DNA of 64,000 nucleotides from JAMXLO01 sp963791495 (GCA_963791495.1 CAWBST010000023.1:314368-378367); one strand, 5' to 3'; positions 1-9,543 are shown, counted from the stretch's first letter. The notes: a model not told the origin generated them from the sequence alone. Program-made: numbers and translations.

Positions 1-1494
1 AAGCGGCGCGTAGGAGGGGTTGTCGAACAGCTCCGCCTGCATCTCGGAGCAAAGCTTCTGCTGCGCCGCGAGGTTCGGTGCGTCGTACCACGCGAGTCGC
101 AGCGCCTCCATCTTGGGGTCGTTGGGCCACCCGAACCAGGCCGTGGCCGGATCTGAGCGGATCACCGTCAGCGACGCTGGCGAGACATTCCCTGTGCCGC
201 CGCCATAGGTGAAGAACATGTTCCAGCCACCCTTGTCGATCGGCTCGCGGCTCGCGCGGCGCTGCACCACGGTGCCCCAGTCAAGCGACTGGTAGTCGAC
301 GTTGAAGCCGATCTTCTTCAGCAGGTCGCCTCCGACCAACGCAAGGGCGCTGATCACCGGGAAGTCCGACGCTGCCAGCAGCACAACCTTCTCGCCCTTG
401 TAGCCCGCAGCGGCCAACTCCGCCTTCAGCTTCGCGGGATCCTTCGGCCCCTGCATCATCGAGACACCGATATCGCTCGCCAGCGGGGTGCCGGGCACGA
501 ACAGGCCGATGCTGGTCTTGATCAGCTCTGGCGCCGCGCCGGCCACCGCCTCCATGAACTCGCGCTGATCGATCGCCTTCAACACGATGCGACGGATCGC
601 CGCGTTGTCGAACGGGGGATACAGGCAGTTGAACCGCATGACGCCGATCGAGCCCGCGTGGTCCTTCACCACTGTCGTCAGCCCCGCGTGGCCCTTGAGC
701 GTGCTGAGCAGGTCGATCGTCGGGTTTTCCCACCAGTCGAACTCATCAGCGCGCATCGCTGCCGCCTTGGTGGCCGGATCAGGCACAACGTCCCATTGGA
801 CCCGGTCGAAATGCACGGTCTTGGGTCCCGCGGTCATCTCCGCCGGGCCGTCGTTGCGCGGCACATAGTCGGAGAACTTCTCATACACCACGCGCGAACC
901 GGCGACGCGCTCCGACGCAATGAAACGATAGGGGCCAGAGCCTACCATCTCGGACACCTGCTTCATCGGATCGGTCAGCGCCAGGCGCTCCGGCATGATG
1001 CAGCACATGTTCGTGGTGACAGCCAGCGCGTCCGCCAGCAGGGGAAACGGCTTCTTCAGCCGGAATCGGACTTGCCTGTCGGATGGCGCCGACACCTCAT
1101 CTGTCGCGGCGCGCAGCACACCGCCGAAGCCGTCGCGCTGCCACCAGCGCTGGATGCTGGCAACACAGTCCCGCGCCAGCACCGGGTTGCCGTCATGGAA
1201 CTTCAGGCCCTCACGCAGCGTGATGTCCCACTGCCTGCCATCGGCGCTGACCGTGTGGCCCGACGCCATCTGAGGATGCGGCTGAAAGTTGTTGTCCTGG
1301 CCATACAGCGTATCGAACACCAGATGCGCGTGATTGCGCGTGACATCCGCCGTTGTCCACACCGGATCGAGTGTCGCAAGGTCCGCCTGCGGCAGGAACT
1401 TCAGCACTCGCGTTGCCTCGGCCGCCACGATGTTCGGCGCCGCGAGTGCGGTCGCTCCTGCCAGCGCCGACCTGAGAACGTCACGTCGCCGCAT
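1..1494 (-). CDS. Family-5 ABC transporter substrate-binding protein, 3' end off the window
   Basis: Periplasmic solute-binding protein of the peptide/nickel (SBP_bac_5) family; it should deliver a peptide-like ligand to a DppBC-type permease. The frame opens with ATG at 1494 and stays open to base 1 (about 497 codons). It starts with an arginine-rich export signal (MRRRDVLRSAL...) followed by an Ala-rich segment. Stretches such as LDPVWTTADVTRN, GLKFHDGNPV and DNAAIRRIVLKAIDQ match the next gene almost residue for residue, so it lacks only about 30 C-terminal residues. It begins 15 bp after the stop of its paralogue at 1510, so the two are probably one transcript and a tandem duplication. 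The ligand cannot be told from the sequence. Confidence 0.9.
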   Translation of the reverse strand, partial: MRRRDVLRSALAGATALAAPNIVAAEATRVLKFLPQADLATLDPVWTTADVTRNHAHLVFDTLYGQDNNFQPHPQMASGHTVSADGRQWDITLREGLKFHDGNPVLARDCVASIQRWWQRDGFGGVLRAATDEVSAPSDRQVRFRLKKPFPLLADALAVTTNMCCIMPERLALTDPMKQVSEMVGSGPYRFIASERVAGSRVVYEKFSDYVPRNDGPAEMTAGPKTVHFDRVQWDVVPDPATKAAAMRADEFDWWENPTIDLLSTLKGHAGLTTVVKDHAGSIGVMRFNCLYPPFDNAAIRRIVLKAIDQREFMEAVAGAAPELIKTSIGLFVPGTPLASDIGVSMMQGPKDPAKLKAELAAAGYKGEKVVLLAASDFPVISALALVGGDLLKKIGFNVDYQSLDWGTVVQRRASREPIDKGGWNMFFTYGGGTGNVSPASLTVIRSDPATAWFGWPNDPKMEALRLAWYDAPNLAAQQKLCSEMQAELFDNPSYAPL

Positions 1495-1509
1495 GTCAGT
1501 GTCTCCCTG

Positions 1510-3093
1510 CTATGCGTTCTTCTTCACACCGTAGAACTGCGGCCAGCCGTCGCGAATGTCCTGCAGATAGCTGTGGAATGCCGTGGGCTGGTCGTACATG
1601 CCGAGTGGAGCGTAGGGCGGGCTCTGCCAGAACTCCACCTGCATCTGCTCGCAGATCTTCTTCTGCGCCGCCACATCCGGTGCATCGAACCAGGCGGCGC
1701 GCAATTCCTCCATCTTCGGGTCGGTCGGCCAGCCGAACCAGCTTCCATTCGTGCCGCTGCTCTGGATGGGAATTGCCGGCGCGGGCGTGATGTTCCCGAA
1801 GCCGCCGAGATACGTGTAGAAGATGTTCCAGCCACCCTTGTCGATCGGCTCCTTGCTGGCGCGCCGCTGCACCACCGTGCCCCATTCCAGCGCCTGGAAA
1901 TCGGTGTTCATGCCGATCTTCTTCAGCGTGTCGGATGCCACCTGTGCCTCGGCCCAGATCGTCGGAATCGTCGAGGCGGCAAGGATGACTACCTTTTCGC
2001 CTTTGTAGCCGGCGGCAATCAGATCCTGCTTCAGCTTGTTGTAGTCCTTCGGACCGCGAGTGACTTCGACGCCAACGGTGCTTGCCATCGGTGTGCCGGG
2101 AACGAAGATCCCGACGTCGGTCTTGATCAGGCTCGGTTCGGCGCCGGCGACAGCCTCCATGATCTCCTTCTGGTCCATCGCCGCCACCACCACGCGGCGA
2201 ATTGCGGCGTTGTCGAACGGCGGATACAGATGGTTGAAGCGCAGGCAGCCGATTTCGCCGGTACGATCCTTCACCGTCAGCGTCAGGTTCTTGTCGCGCT
2301 TGAGCTGCGGCACCAGGTCGATGGTCGGGTTCTCCCACCAGTCGATCTCGCCCTGCGTCAACGCCGCCGATGCGGTGGCCGGATCGGGAATGAAGTTCCA
2401 CACCACGCGATCGATGTAGACGATCTTCGGGCCGGCATTGAAGCTGGGCTTGCCGTCCTTGCGCGGCGCATACTTGTCGTTCTTCTCATAGACGACCCGC
2501 TGGCCGGGAATCCGCTCGGATGCGACGAACTTGAACGGACCGCTGCCGACCGCCTCCGTCACCTGCTGCATCGCATCGGTCTTCGCCAGCCGCTCCGGCA
2601 TGATCGCGCAATAGATCTGCCCGAGCGCATTGGGCAGCAACGAGAATGGCTTCTTCAGGCGAAAGCGGATCACCTTGTCAGACGGTGCCGAAAGCTCATC
2701 GGTGCGTGCCATCAGGGCGCCGCCGAACGGATCGCGCCTGGCAAAGCGCTGGATCGTCGCGACACAGTCGCGTCCCAGCACCGGTGTGCCATCGTGGAAG
2801 GCCAGTCCGTCGCGGAGTGTCAGGTCCCACTGCTTTCCGTCATTGCTGATCACATGGCCTTCGACCATCTGCGGCTGCACGTTGAAGTCCGCATCGTAGC
2901 CATAGAGCGTGTCGTACACGGCAAGAGAGAAGTTGCGCGTGATGTCTGCAGTCGTCCACACGGGGTCGAGCGACGCGAGGTCGGCGTGCGGCGTGAACGT
3001 GATGGTCTTGGCGCCCTCGGCCTGCACGATGCGCGGCGCAGCCAACGCGGTCGCGCCAGCGAGCGCGGTCTTCAGGACATCACGACGTTTCAT
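1510..3093 (-). CDS. Family-5 ABC transporter substrate-binding protein
   Basis: A 527-residue periplasmic binding protein of the SBP_bac_5 (peptide/opine/nickel) family, of usual length. The N-terminus MKRRDVLKTALAGATALAAP is a twin-arginine-like signal with a hydrophobic core, and cleavage is likely near residue 25. Family hallmarks include SLDPVWTTADITRN, FHDGTPVLGRDC near residue 100, and FDNAAIRRVVVAAMDQKEI in the middle. The gene is followed 15 bp later by a close paralogue, also read leftwards. Its natural permease could be the dppBCDF operon at 10372-14222 on the same strand, but other genes lie between, so that pairing is inference. Confidence 0.95.
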   Translation of the reverse strand: MKRRDVLKTALAGATALAAPRIVQAEGAKTITFTPHADLASLDPVWTTADITRNFSLAVYDTLYGYDADFNVQPQMVEGHVISNDGKQWDLTLRDGLAFHDGTPVLGRDCVATIQRFARRDPFGGALMARTDELSAPSDKVIRFRLKKPFSLLPNALGQIYCAIMPERLAKTDAMQQVTEAVGSGPFKFVASERIPGQRVVYEKNDKYAPRKDGKPSFNAGPKIVYIDRVVWNFIPDPATASAALTQGEIDWWENPTIDLVPQLKRDKNLTLTVKDRTGEIGCLRFNHLYPPFDNAAIRRVVVAAMDQKEIMEAVAGAEPSLIKTDVGIFVPGTPMASTVGVEVTRGPKDYNKLKQDLIAAGYKGEKVVILAASTIPTIWAEAQVASDTLKKIGMNTDFQALEWGTVVQRRASKEPIDKGGWNIFYTYLGGFGNITPAPAIPIQSSGTNGSWFGWPTDPKMEELRAAWFDAPDVAAQKKICEQMQVEFWQSPPYAPLGMYDQPTAFHSYLQDIRDGWPQFYGVKKNA

Positions 3094-3138
3094 GTGTGTT
3101 CCCCAACAATCTCGTTTGTTCTTCTAGGGCAACCTGGA

Positions 3139-4002
3139 CTAGCCAGCAATTGTCCTATCTTTTTCCGATGCGTGCAGTGCGGCTGCCACAACCGGCGCCG
3201 CGGCGACCGACATTCGCTCGCCGTCATGACCGACATCGGGCACGTTGATCACTGTCCAGGCGCAGCGCGTGCCCAACGCGTCCGCCGCCGCGTGCCCGGC
3301 ACGGACGTAGTTGTGCGCGCGCTCGTGCCGCGTGGCGCCCTGGCGCATGGAACGCGGGCCCTTCGGAAAAAATCGTCCTGTCGTCTTGGTGTCGCGCGTA
3401 CCGGTCATCACCGTGATCGGGAACTCCAGCAATGGCTGCAGCCTGTCCGCATCGAGTTCTGTCTCACCCAGCCCGAATGGCCAGGCGACCTGCAGGTCGG
3501 GCATGGCGTAGGTGCCGGCGTTCGCGGTGATGGCGACTGAAACGCGATCACGAAAGCCAAACGACAGCATGCGGTGCACGAATTGCCCCCCGGCGGAATG
3601 GCCGAACAGACCGTAGCTCGGCCGCTGCGTCAGTCCCTGATCCTGTAACGCGACGAACAGCCGTTCGTCGATGCCATATGTCCACCGTTCACGCGGGTTC
3701 GGCGTGCCCTTTTCATCGTGCAGATTGCCGAAATGGTACCAAAGGTAGTCCGGGAACGCCGCTTCGGTGAATTCGATTGCGATAGCCATGACGCCGATAT
3801 CGTCCACCAGCCGCAGCCAGTAGTCCCGATAGTCACGACCATTGCGTCCGACGCCGTGATGCACGATCAGTATCGGCGTCGTAGCATCGTAGCGGCGCGG
3901 TCGTGCGCTATGCAGCAGCAGCGGCTGATCGGGAAACGCCGAATCTCTATAGTCTAAGGTGTGGGCGCCCGGTGAATCGACGAGGCGCGAAAGATCGGTC
4001 AT
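3139..4002 (-). CDS. Alpha/beta hydrolase (esterase/depolymerase-like)
   Basis: A 287-residue alpha/beta-hydrolase-fold protein. The nucleophile elbow GHSAGG lies at residues 134-139 (Ser136). The oxyanion-side motif HHGVGRNGRDY is near 48-58, an Asp candidate sits in TGTRDTK, and the final His candidate is in VGHDGERM near the C-terminus. No signal peptide is evident, so it is probably cytoplasmic. The arrangement resembles poly(3-hydroxybutyrate) depolymerase-like or dienelactone-hydrolase-like enzymes, but the substrate is unknown. It lies 45 bp upstream of the solute-binding-protein pair on the same strand and may be cotranscribed with it. The start at 4002 diverges from the oxidoreductase starting at 4100. 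Confidence 0.85.
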   Translation of the reverse strand: MTDLSRLVDSPGAHTLDYRDSAFPDQPLLLHSARPRRYDATTPILIVHHGVGRNGRDYRDYWLRLVDDIGVMAIAIEFTEAAFPDYLWYHFGNLHDEKGTPNPRERWTYGIDERLFVALQDQGLTQRPSYGLFGHSAGGQFVHRMLSFGFRDRVSVAITANAGTYAMPDLQVAWPFGLGETELDADRLQPLLEFPITVMTGTRDTKTTGRFFPKGPRSMRQGATRHERAHNYVRAGHAAADALGTRCAWTVINVPDVGHDGERMSVAAAPVVAAALHASEKDRTIAG

Positions 4003-4099
4003 CGAAGGCGTTTCCTTCCTGTGCCCCGGTCAGATGACCGGTGCGATTTTTCCATCCAGGGAGCGACATTCCCATCGATCGACGGCAATGGAGGGTCGC

Positions 4100-4725
4100 A
4101 TGCAACTCGGAATCATCGGCGCAGGCAATGTCGGCAACGCACTGGCCTCGGGCTGGATCAGGGCAGGTCACACTGTCACATTCGGAGTCCGCGATCCAAA
4201 TGCGCCGTCAGCGGGACCAGTGGGAGCCAACTATGCCAGCGTTGCGGATGCGGCGCACGGCGCGATGGTAGTGGTTCTGGCCACGCCGTGGCAGGCGGTG
4301 CCCGATGCGCTTGCCGCGGCCGGCAATCTCGCCGGCAAGGTCCTGATCGACTGCACCAACCCGCTGCTGATGGGCACCGATGGCCTGCAGCTTGACATCG
4401 GCCATACCACTTCGGGTGGCGAGCGCGTCGCCTCGCTTGCCCAAGGCGCAGCAGTGTTCAAGACGCTGAACCAGACAGGTTTCGCCAACATGGAGCACGC
4501 GCGGGAATTTGCGCCGGTGCCGGCGGTCATGTACGTCGCCGGTGACGATGACGCGCAAAACCACTTGTGCTTTCGCTCATATCGGATCTGGGCTTCCAGG
4601 CGATCGATGCGGGACCTCTGCGAGTTGCGCGGCTCCTCGAGCCGATGGCCATGCTGTGGATCCACATGGCGCTGAACCGCGGCCAACCTATGTCTCGCGC
4701 ATTCGCATTGACCCAACGGGCTTGA
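4100..4725 (+). pseudogene. F420-type NAD(P)-binding oxidoreductase, frameshifted
   Basis: Rossmann-fold reductase of the F420-dependent NADP oxidoreductase family (COG2085-like). ATG at 4100 is preceded by GGAGGG. The dinucleotide motif is MQLGIIGAGNVGNALASGW, and VFKTLNQTGFANM follows near residue 115. The frame is lost in GACGCGCAAAACC at about 4556-4560. Translation then continues perfectly in the -1 frame (KPLVLSLISDLGFQAIDAGP ... LEPMAMLWIHMALNRG) to TGA at 4723-4725. Loss of one A from a five-A run would explain it and gives a normal product of about 208 residues. Either a real pseudogene or a sequencing error. It lies 26 bp ahead of the methyltransferase, so the two probably form one operon. 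Confidence 0.75.
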
Positions 4726-4751
4726 ACGGCGAACGGAACGTGAGGCACGTC

Positions 4752-5552
4752 ATGAGCGAGCCGACCATCGATCGCAGGTTTGGCCGTCAGGCCTTTGGCG
4801 CCAGTCCTGACAGTTATCACGCCGGAAGGCCGGACTATCCCGACTGGGTGTTTCAGACGCTGCGCGAGCGATGCGGTCTTGCCCGTGGTGTAGCTGTATT
4901 CGAGATCGGCGCGGGCACGGGAAAGGCAACGCGTCGATTGCTCGATCTTGGAGCAGACCCCCTGGTCGCCCTGGAGCCCGATCCGCGCCTGGCGGCATTT
5001 CTGCGCCAGACCGCCGGAGATGCGGCCCTCAGAGTGATCGTCTCTTCGTTCGAGGAGGCTGCGCTCGACGCGGCCAGCTTTGACCTTGGCGTCTGCGCCA
5101 CGGCCTTCCATTGGCTGGATGAGAACGCCGCTCTGCTCAAGGTCGCGGACCTCCTCCGGCCGGGTGGCTGGTGGGCAGCGTTTTGGAACGTATTCGGTGA
5201 CGACAGCCGCCCCGATCCCTTCCACCATGCGACGAAGACGCTGCTTCCGGGACCTTCCAGCACATCGGTGGGCAGCCACGATCAACCCTTCGCTCTCGAT
5301 GCCGCGGCGCGCGTCGAAGCGCTGCGCCAAATCGGCAGGTTCGATATTGTCGAGCATCGTACCACCGACTGGTCGCTCGAACTCGATCCGGAGCAGACGG
5401 TCGCCCTCTATGGCACTTTTTCCAATATCAACATCCGTAGCGATCGACAGCTCATTCTCGCCGAGTTGGGTCGCATCGCCCGCGAGCAGTTCCTCGGCCG
5501 CGTCATCCGCAACATGACCACCAGCCTCTACATCGCTCGGCGCCGATCATAA
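4752..5552 (+). CDS. Class I SAM-dependent methyltransferase
   Basis: A 266-residue methyltransferase. Start ATG 4752 has GAGG six bases upstream. SAM-binding motif I is FEIGAGTGKATRRLLD at about residues 46-61. The acidic end of strand 2 is in VALEPDPRLAAFL, a motif-IV-like region is FDLGVCATAFHWLD, and post-motif LLRPGGWWAAFWN follows. This resembles UbiE/COQ5-type or Methyltransf_11 small-molecule enzymes; the acceptor substrate is not identifiable. Its 3' end overlaps, tail to tail, the remnant at 5503-5764. Confidence 0.88.
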   Translation: MSEPTIDRRFGRQAFGASPDSYHAGRPDYPDWVFQTLRERCGLARGVAVFEIGAGTGKATRRLLDLGADPLVALEPDPRLAAFLRQTAGDAALRVIVSSFEEAALDAASFDLGVCATAFHWLDENAALLKVADLLRPGGWWAAFWNVFGDDSRPDPFHHATKTLLPGPSSTSVGSHDQPFALDAAARVEALRQIGRFDIVEHRTTDWSLELDPEQTVALYGTFSNINIRSDRQLILAELGRIAREQFLGRVIRNMTTSLYIARRRS

Positions 5553-5764
5553 GTACCACGCCGCGCTCCAGGATTTCGAGCGTATAGGCGCGATAGCTGA
5601 TCCCGAGCGCTTCCGCTCGCGCAAGTCGCCGCATCGCAATCTCGCGTCCCGGCGTCTTCCAGGCGCGCTTTGCCGCGCGCTTCCAGCACCAATGGCGCCA
5701 GGAACTCATTTGGATCGATCTCCGGATCGAGCGGTGGACCGCCGTTGTCGCCGATCCCCCGCAT
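5503..5764 (-). pseudogene. Small alphaproteobacterial GDNGGPPLD-type protein, frameshifted
   Basis: Two overlapping frames together give one short protein. The first begins MRGIGDNGGPPLDPEIDP (ATG 5764), a start typical of small alphaproteobacterial proteins of unknown function. The second frame supplies EIAMRRLARAEALGISYR and YTLEILERGVVL. The switch lies at about 5638-5650 and is explained by one extra base. Function unknown. It lies 8 bp downstream of the CoxM stop on the same strand and overlaps the methyltransferase 3' end by 50 bp. Confidence 0.5.
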
Positions 5765-5772
5765 GCACGAAC

Positions 5773-6568
5773 TCAGTACGCCCGAGCGACTGCGCGCTTC
5801 GCCATCACGCCCACCAGGTGGGCGCGATATTCTGCGCTGGCGTGGATGTCGCTGTTCAGATCGTCGGCCGGTGTCGTGATATTGGCGATTGCGTCCGGCG
5901 AGAAGTTGGCGCTCAGCGCTTGCTCCATAGCTGTGTGGCGGAACACGCCACTCTGTCCCGCGCCGGTCACCGCGACACGCACGCCACCCGCGGTCTTCGC
6001 TACATAGACGCCGACGATGGCATAGCGCGACGCGGGGTTGCGGAACTTCTCGTAAGCGCCCTTCTCCGGCGCGGGAAATTCGACCGAGGTGATCAGTTCA
6101 CCCTGTTCCAGAGCTGTCGTGAACATACCCTGGAAGAAGTCGTCAGCGCTTGATCGAACGCTTGTCGGTCTTGATCGTTGCCCCCAGCGCCAGCGCGGCG
6201 GCAGGATAATCCGCTGCCGGATCGTTGTTTGCCAAACTGCCGCCGATCGTGCCGCGATGCCGCACGGCCTCGTCGCCAATATGCGAGGCAAGCTCCGCCA
6301 GCGACGGGATCTTCGCCTTCACATCGGCACTCTTGGCGACTGCGCCATGCGTCGTCATGCCGCCGATGATGATGATGGCATTGTTGGTCGATACGCCCGT
6401 CAATCCGATCTTCGCCAGATCCACGAGCAGGCTGGGTTTGTTCAGCCGCTGCTTCAGCACCGGGATCAGTGTCATGCCGCCTGCGAGCGCCTTCGCTTCG
6501 GGGTCGGCGCTCAGCGCCTTCAGCGCATCGGCGAGGCTCGATGGCTTCTGATATGCGAAATCATACAT
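5773..6568 (-). pseudogene. coxM: Molybdenum hydroxylase FAD subunit (CoxM-like), frameshifted
   Basis: FAD-binding medium subunit of a xanthine dehydrogenase/CO dehydrogenase-type complex; it passes electrons from the 2Fe-2S subunit to an acceptor. The N-terminal part has the FAD motifs AKALAGGMTLIPVLK and RHRGTIGGSLANNDPAADYP. The frame breaks at about 6150 (ATCAAGCGCT) and the C-terminal half (ADDFFQGMFTTALEQGELI ... FRNPASRYAIVGVYVA) runs in another frame to 5773. Removing one A gives KRSISADDFF and a normal 264-residue protein. It is the last gene of the S-L-M operon, 20 bp after CoxL. A sequencing error is as likely as a real mutation. Confidence 0.8.
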
Positions 6569-6588
6569 CGTGCTGCTCCTCGTCCCGG

Positions 6589-8970
6589 TTATTCCGCGGC
6601 CATCCGGGGCGCGGCGCCCTGGATGATGGACCAGATCCTTCCCGGCGTCGCGGGCATGTCGATATGCCGCACGCCGTACTCCTTCATGGCGTCGATGATG
6701 GCGTTGATGATCGCCGGCGGTGAACCGATGGCGCCAACCTCGCCGCAGCCCTTCACGCCGAGCGGATTGTGCGTGCAGAGAGTGACCTCGGTACCGACAG
6801 TGATGTTCGGAAGATCGTCGGCGCGCGGCATGGTGTAGTCCATCATCGAGCCGGACAGCAATTGTCCCGACTTGTCGTAAACGCCGTGCTCCAACAGCGC
6901 CTGGCCGATGCCCTGCGCCACGCCGCCCTGCACCTGACCCTCGACGATCATCGGGTTGATCACGCGCCCCACGTCGTCGACCGCGACGAAGTTCACCACC
7001 TCGACAACGCCGGTGTCCTTGTCGATCTCCACCTCCGCGACGTGGCAGCCGGCGGGGAAGGTGAAGTTCTTCGGATCATAGAACGCTGTCTCGTCGAGGC
7101 CCGGTTCCAGCTCCTCGATCGGGTAGTTGTGCGGCACATAGGCGGCCAGCGAGATGTCGGTCAGCGTCTTCGACTTGTCGGTGCCGGCGACGCTGAACGT
7201 GCCGTTCTTGAACTCGATGTCGTCGACCGAGGCTTCCATCAGATGGGCGGCGATCTTCTTGCCCTTGGCGATGACCTTGTCCATCGCCTTCACCATTGCG
7301 CTGCCGCCTACGGCCAAACTGCGGCTGCCATAGGTGCCCATGCCGAACGGGATCTTGGCAGTGTCGCCGTGCACGACATCGACCTGGTCCATCGGCACGC
7401 CCAACTGTTCGCACACGAGTTGAGCCAACGTGGTCTCGTGTCCCTGGCCGTGGCTGTGCGTGCCGGTGAAGACGGTAACGCTGCCGGTGGGATGCACCCT
7501 GATGTTCGCCACCTCGTAGAGGCCTGCACGCGCGCCGAGCGATCCCACCACGGCCGAGGGCGCGATGCCGCAGGCCTCGATGTAGGTGGAAATGCCGATG
7601 CCGCGCAGTTTTCCTTGCGCGGCCGCGGCGGAGCGACGCGTCTCGAATCCGGCGTGGTCCACCGCCTTCAGGCAGGCATCCAGCGTCGCCTGATAATTGC
7701 CGCTGTCGTACTGCAGCGCGACCGGAGTCTGATACGGAAACGCGTCCGCCGGGATGAAGTTCTTTCGCCTGATCGCAACGCGATCAGTCTTGGTATCGTA
7801 GGCGCAGGCATCGACCAGGCGTTCGAGCAAGTAGGTCGCCTCAGGCCGCCCGGCGCCACGATACGCGTCCACCGGCACCGTGTTGGTGAATACCGCCTTC
7901 ACCTCACAGTAGATCACCGGCATCTTGTAAACGCCGGCGAGCAGCGTCGCGTACAGATAGGTCGGGATGCACGGCGCGAACGTGGAGAGGTAGGCGCCCA
8001 TGTTGGCAAGCGTGGATACCCGCAGTGCCAGGAAGTTGCCGTCGGCATCCAGCGCCATCTCTGCCGTCGTGTCGTGGTCGCGGCCATGCGCGTCCGACAT
8101 GAAGCTTTCGCTGCGCTCCGCCGTCCACTTCACCGGCCGGCGCACCTTGCCCGCCGCCCAGGTGACGATCGCCTCCTCGGCATAGTGATAGATCTTCGAG
8201 CCGAAGCCGCCACCGACATCCGGTGCCACGACGCGCAGCTTGCTCTCCGGGATATGCAGCACGAAGGCGCCCATCAGCAGCCGAATTACATGCGGGTTCT
8301 GGCTGGTGGTGTACAACGTGTAGTCGCCGCTGTGCCCGTCGAATTCGCCAACCGCGGCGCGCGGCTCCATAGCGTTCGGGATCAGCCGGTTGTTGGTAAG
8401 ATCGAGCTTCACCACCTTTGCGGCCCCGGCGAACGCAGCGTCAACCACCGCCTTGTCACCGATGTGCCAGTCGTAGCAGAGATTGCCCGGCGCATCATCG
8501 TGCACCAGCGCCGCACCCGGCGCGATCGCGTCGCGCAGTGACGCCGACGCCGGCAGGTCCTGATAGTCGATGACGATTTGCTCGGCCGCGTCCTTCGCCG
8601 CCTGCTTTGTCTCGGCGATCACCACGGCGATCGGATCGCCAACATGGCGCACCTTGTCGAGGGCGATCACCGGATGCGGCGGCTCCTTCATCGGCGAGCC
8701 GTCCTTATTGTGGATCTGCCAGCCGCACGGCAGACCACCGATGTTGTCGGCTGCCATATCCGCGCCGGTATAGATCGCGACGACGCCAGGCGCTTTCGCG
8801 GCTGCCGCTGTGTCGATGCGGTCGATCTTCGCATGCGGCCGGTCCGATCGGCGGACATATGCGTGGAGCTGGCCTGGCCGGTTGATGTCGTCCGTATAGT
8901 TGCCGCGGCCACTGAGAAAGCGCACGTCCTCCTTGCGGCGGACGGCGGCTCCAATTCCCTCGAAAGGCAT
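6589..8970 (-). CDS. coxL: Molybdenum hydroxylase large subunit, CoxL form-II type
   Basis: A 793-residue molybdopterin-cytosine-dinucleotide subunit of the xanthine oxidase family; it carries the Mo active site. The N-terminal hammerhead domain contains EDVRFLSGRGNYTDDI. The Mo-binding domain has DVGGGFGSK (residues 251-259) and the active-site loop AYRGAGR (369-375). The catalytic Glu region GCGEVGAIGSPPAI lies near the C-terminus. AYRGAGR is the form-II signature; true form-I CO dehydrogenases carry AYRCSFR. The substrate may therefore not be CO. GGGAGG precedes the ATG at 8970. It lies between coxS and coxM. Confidence 0.93.
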   Translation of the reverse strand: MPFEGIGAAVRRKEDVRFLSGRGNYTDDINRPGQLHAYVRRSDRPHAKIDRIDTAAAAKAPGVVAIYTGADMAADNIGGLPCGWQIHNKDGSPMKEPPHPVIALDKVRHVGDPIAVVIAETKQAAKDAAEQIVIDYQDLPASASLRDAIAPGAALVHDDAPGNLCYDWHIGDKAVVDAAFAGAAKVVKLDLTNNRLIPNAMEPRAAVGEFDGHSGDYTLYTTSQNPHVIRLLMGAFVLHIPESKLRVVAPDVGGGFGSKIYHYAEEAIVTWAAGKVRRPVKWTAERSESFMSDAHGRDHDTTAEMALDADGNFLALRVSTLANMGAYLSTFAPCIPTYLYATLLAGVYKMPVIYCEVKAVFTNTVPVDAYRGAGRPEATYLLERLVDACAYDTKTDRVAIRRKNFIPADAFPYQTPVALQYDSGNYQATLDACLKAVDHAGFETRRSAAAAQGKLRGIGISTYIEACGIAPSAVVGSLGARAGLYEVANIRVHPTGSVTVFTGTHSHGQGHETTLAQLVCEQLGVPMDQVDVVHGDTAKIPFGMGTYGSRSLAVGGSAMVKAMDKVIAKGKKIAAHLMEASVDDIEFKNGTFSVAGTDKSKTLTDISLAAYVPHNYPIEELEPGLDETAFYDPKNFTFPAGCHVAEVEIDKDTGVVEVVNFVAVDDVGRVINPMIVEGQVQGGVAQGIGQALLEHGVYDKSGQLLSGSMMDYTMPRADDLPNITVGTEVTLCTHNPLGVKGCGEVGAIGSPPAIINAIIDAMKEYGVRHIDMPATPGRIWSIIQGAAPRMAAE

Positions 8971-8995
8971 CGACGCCCCTCCCTGTTGGTTCGTC

Positions 8996-9487
8996 TTATT
9001 CCGCAGCCGCGGCCTTGTTGTGCATCAGCGGCCACGCGGCGGCGATCGCCTTGACGATGTTATGGTAGCCGGTGCAGCGACAGAGATTGCCTTCCAGACC
9101 CTGTCGAATCTGCTTCTCGGTCATCCCCTCGGGATGCGAGTTCACCAGGTCAACCGCAGCCATCACCATGCCAGGCGTGCAGAAGCCGCACTGCAGCGCG
9201 TGATGCTCGCGGAACATCTCCTGCATCGGGTGCAGCGTGCCGTCCGCTGCAGCCAGGCCTTCGATTGTGAGCACCGAGGTGCCGTCCGCCTGTAGCGCCA
9301 GCATGGTGCAGGATTTGGCCGATACGCCGTCGACATGCACGACGCAGGCGCCGCATTGGCTGGTGTCGCAGCCGACATGGGTGCCGGTCAGGCCGAGCTT
9401 CTCGCGCAGCAGCTCCACCAGCAGCGTGCGGCCCTCGACCTCGACCGTATGCTGCCTCCCGTTCACCGTCAGGGTCACCTGAGGCAT
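8996..9487 (-). CDS. coxS: Molybdenum hydroxylase 2Fe-2S subunit (CoxS-like)
   Basis: Small iron-sulphur subunit, 163 residues, of usual length. ATG 9487 is chosen because GGGAGGG lies seven bases upstream and the protein then begins MPQVTLTVNGRQHTVEVEG like its family. The N-terminal ferredoxin-type cluster is GCDTSQCGACVVHVDG; the C-terminal cluster cysteines are in CGFCTPGMVMA and GNLCRCTGYHNIV. It transfers electrons from the Mo site of CoxL to FAD of CoxM. First gene of the S-L-M operon, with its stop 25 bp before coxL. Confidence 0.94.
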   Translation of the reverse strand: MPQVTLTVNGRQHTVEVEGRTLLVELLREKLGLTGTHVGCDTSQCGACVVHVDGVSAKSCTMLALQADGTSVLTIEGLAAADGTLHPMQEMFREHHALQCGFCTPGMVMAAVDLVNSHPEGMTEKQIRQGLEGNLCRCTGYHNIVKAIAAAWPLMHNKAAAAE

Positions 9488-9543
9488 CGCGCAATCCCTC
9501 CCTTGTCGCGTGGCCGGAGTGTGGTCACCGCGCCGCGCGGTGG

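Noticed and set aside
658..3540. Very long plus-strand open frame (960 codons) opposite the peptide-binding proteins
   Set aside because: It is antisense to two well-supported genes, Arg/His-rich without domains, and arises from high-GC codon bias.
6769..8541. 590-codon plus-strand frame opposite coxL
   Set aside because: Complement of a clearly identified molybdenum hydroxylase; composition is an antisense artefact.
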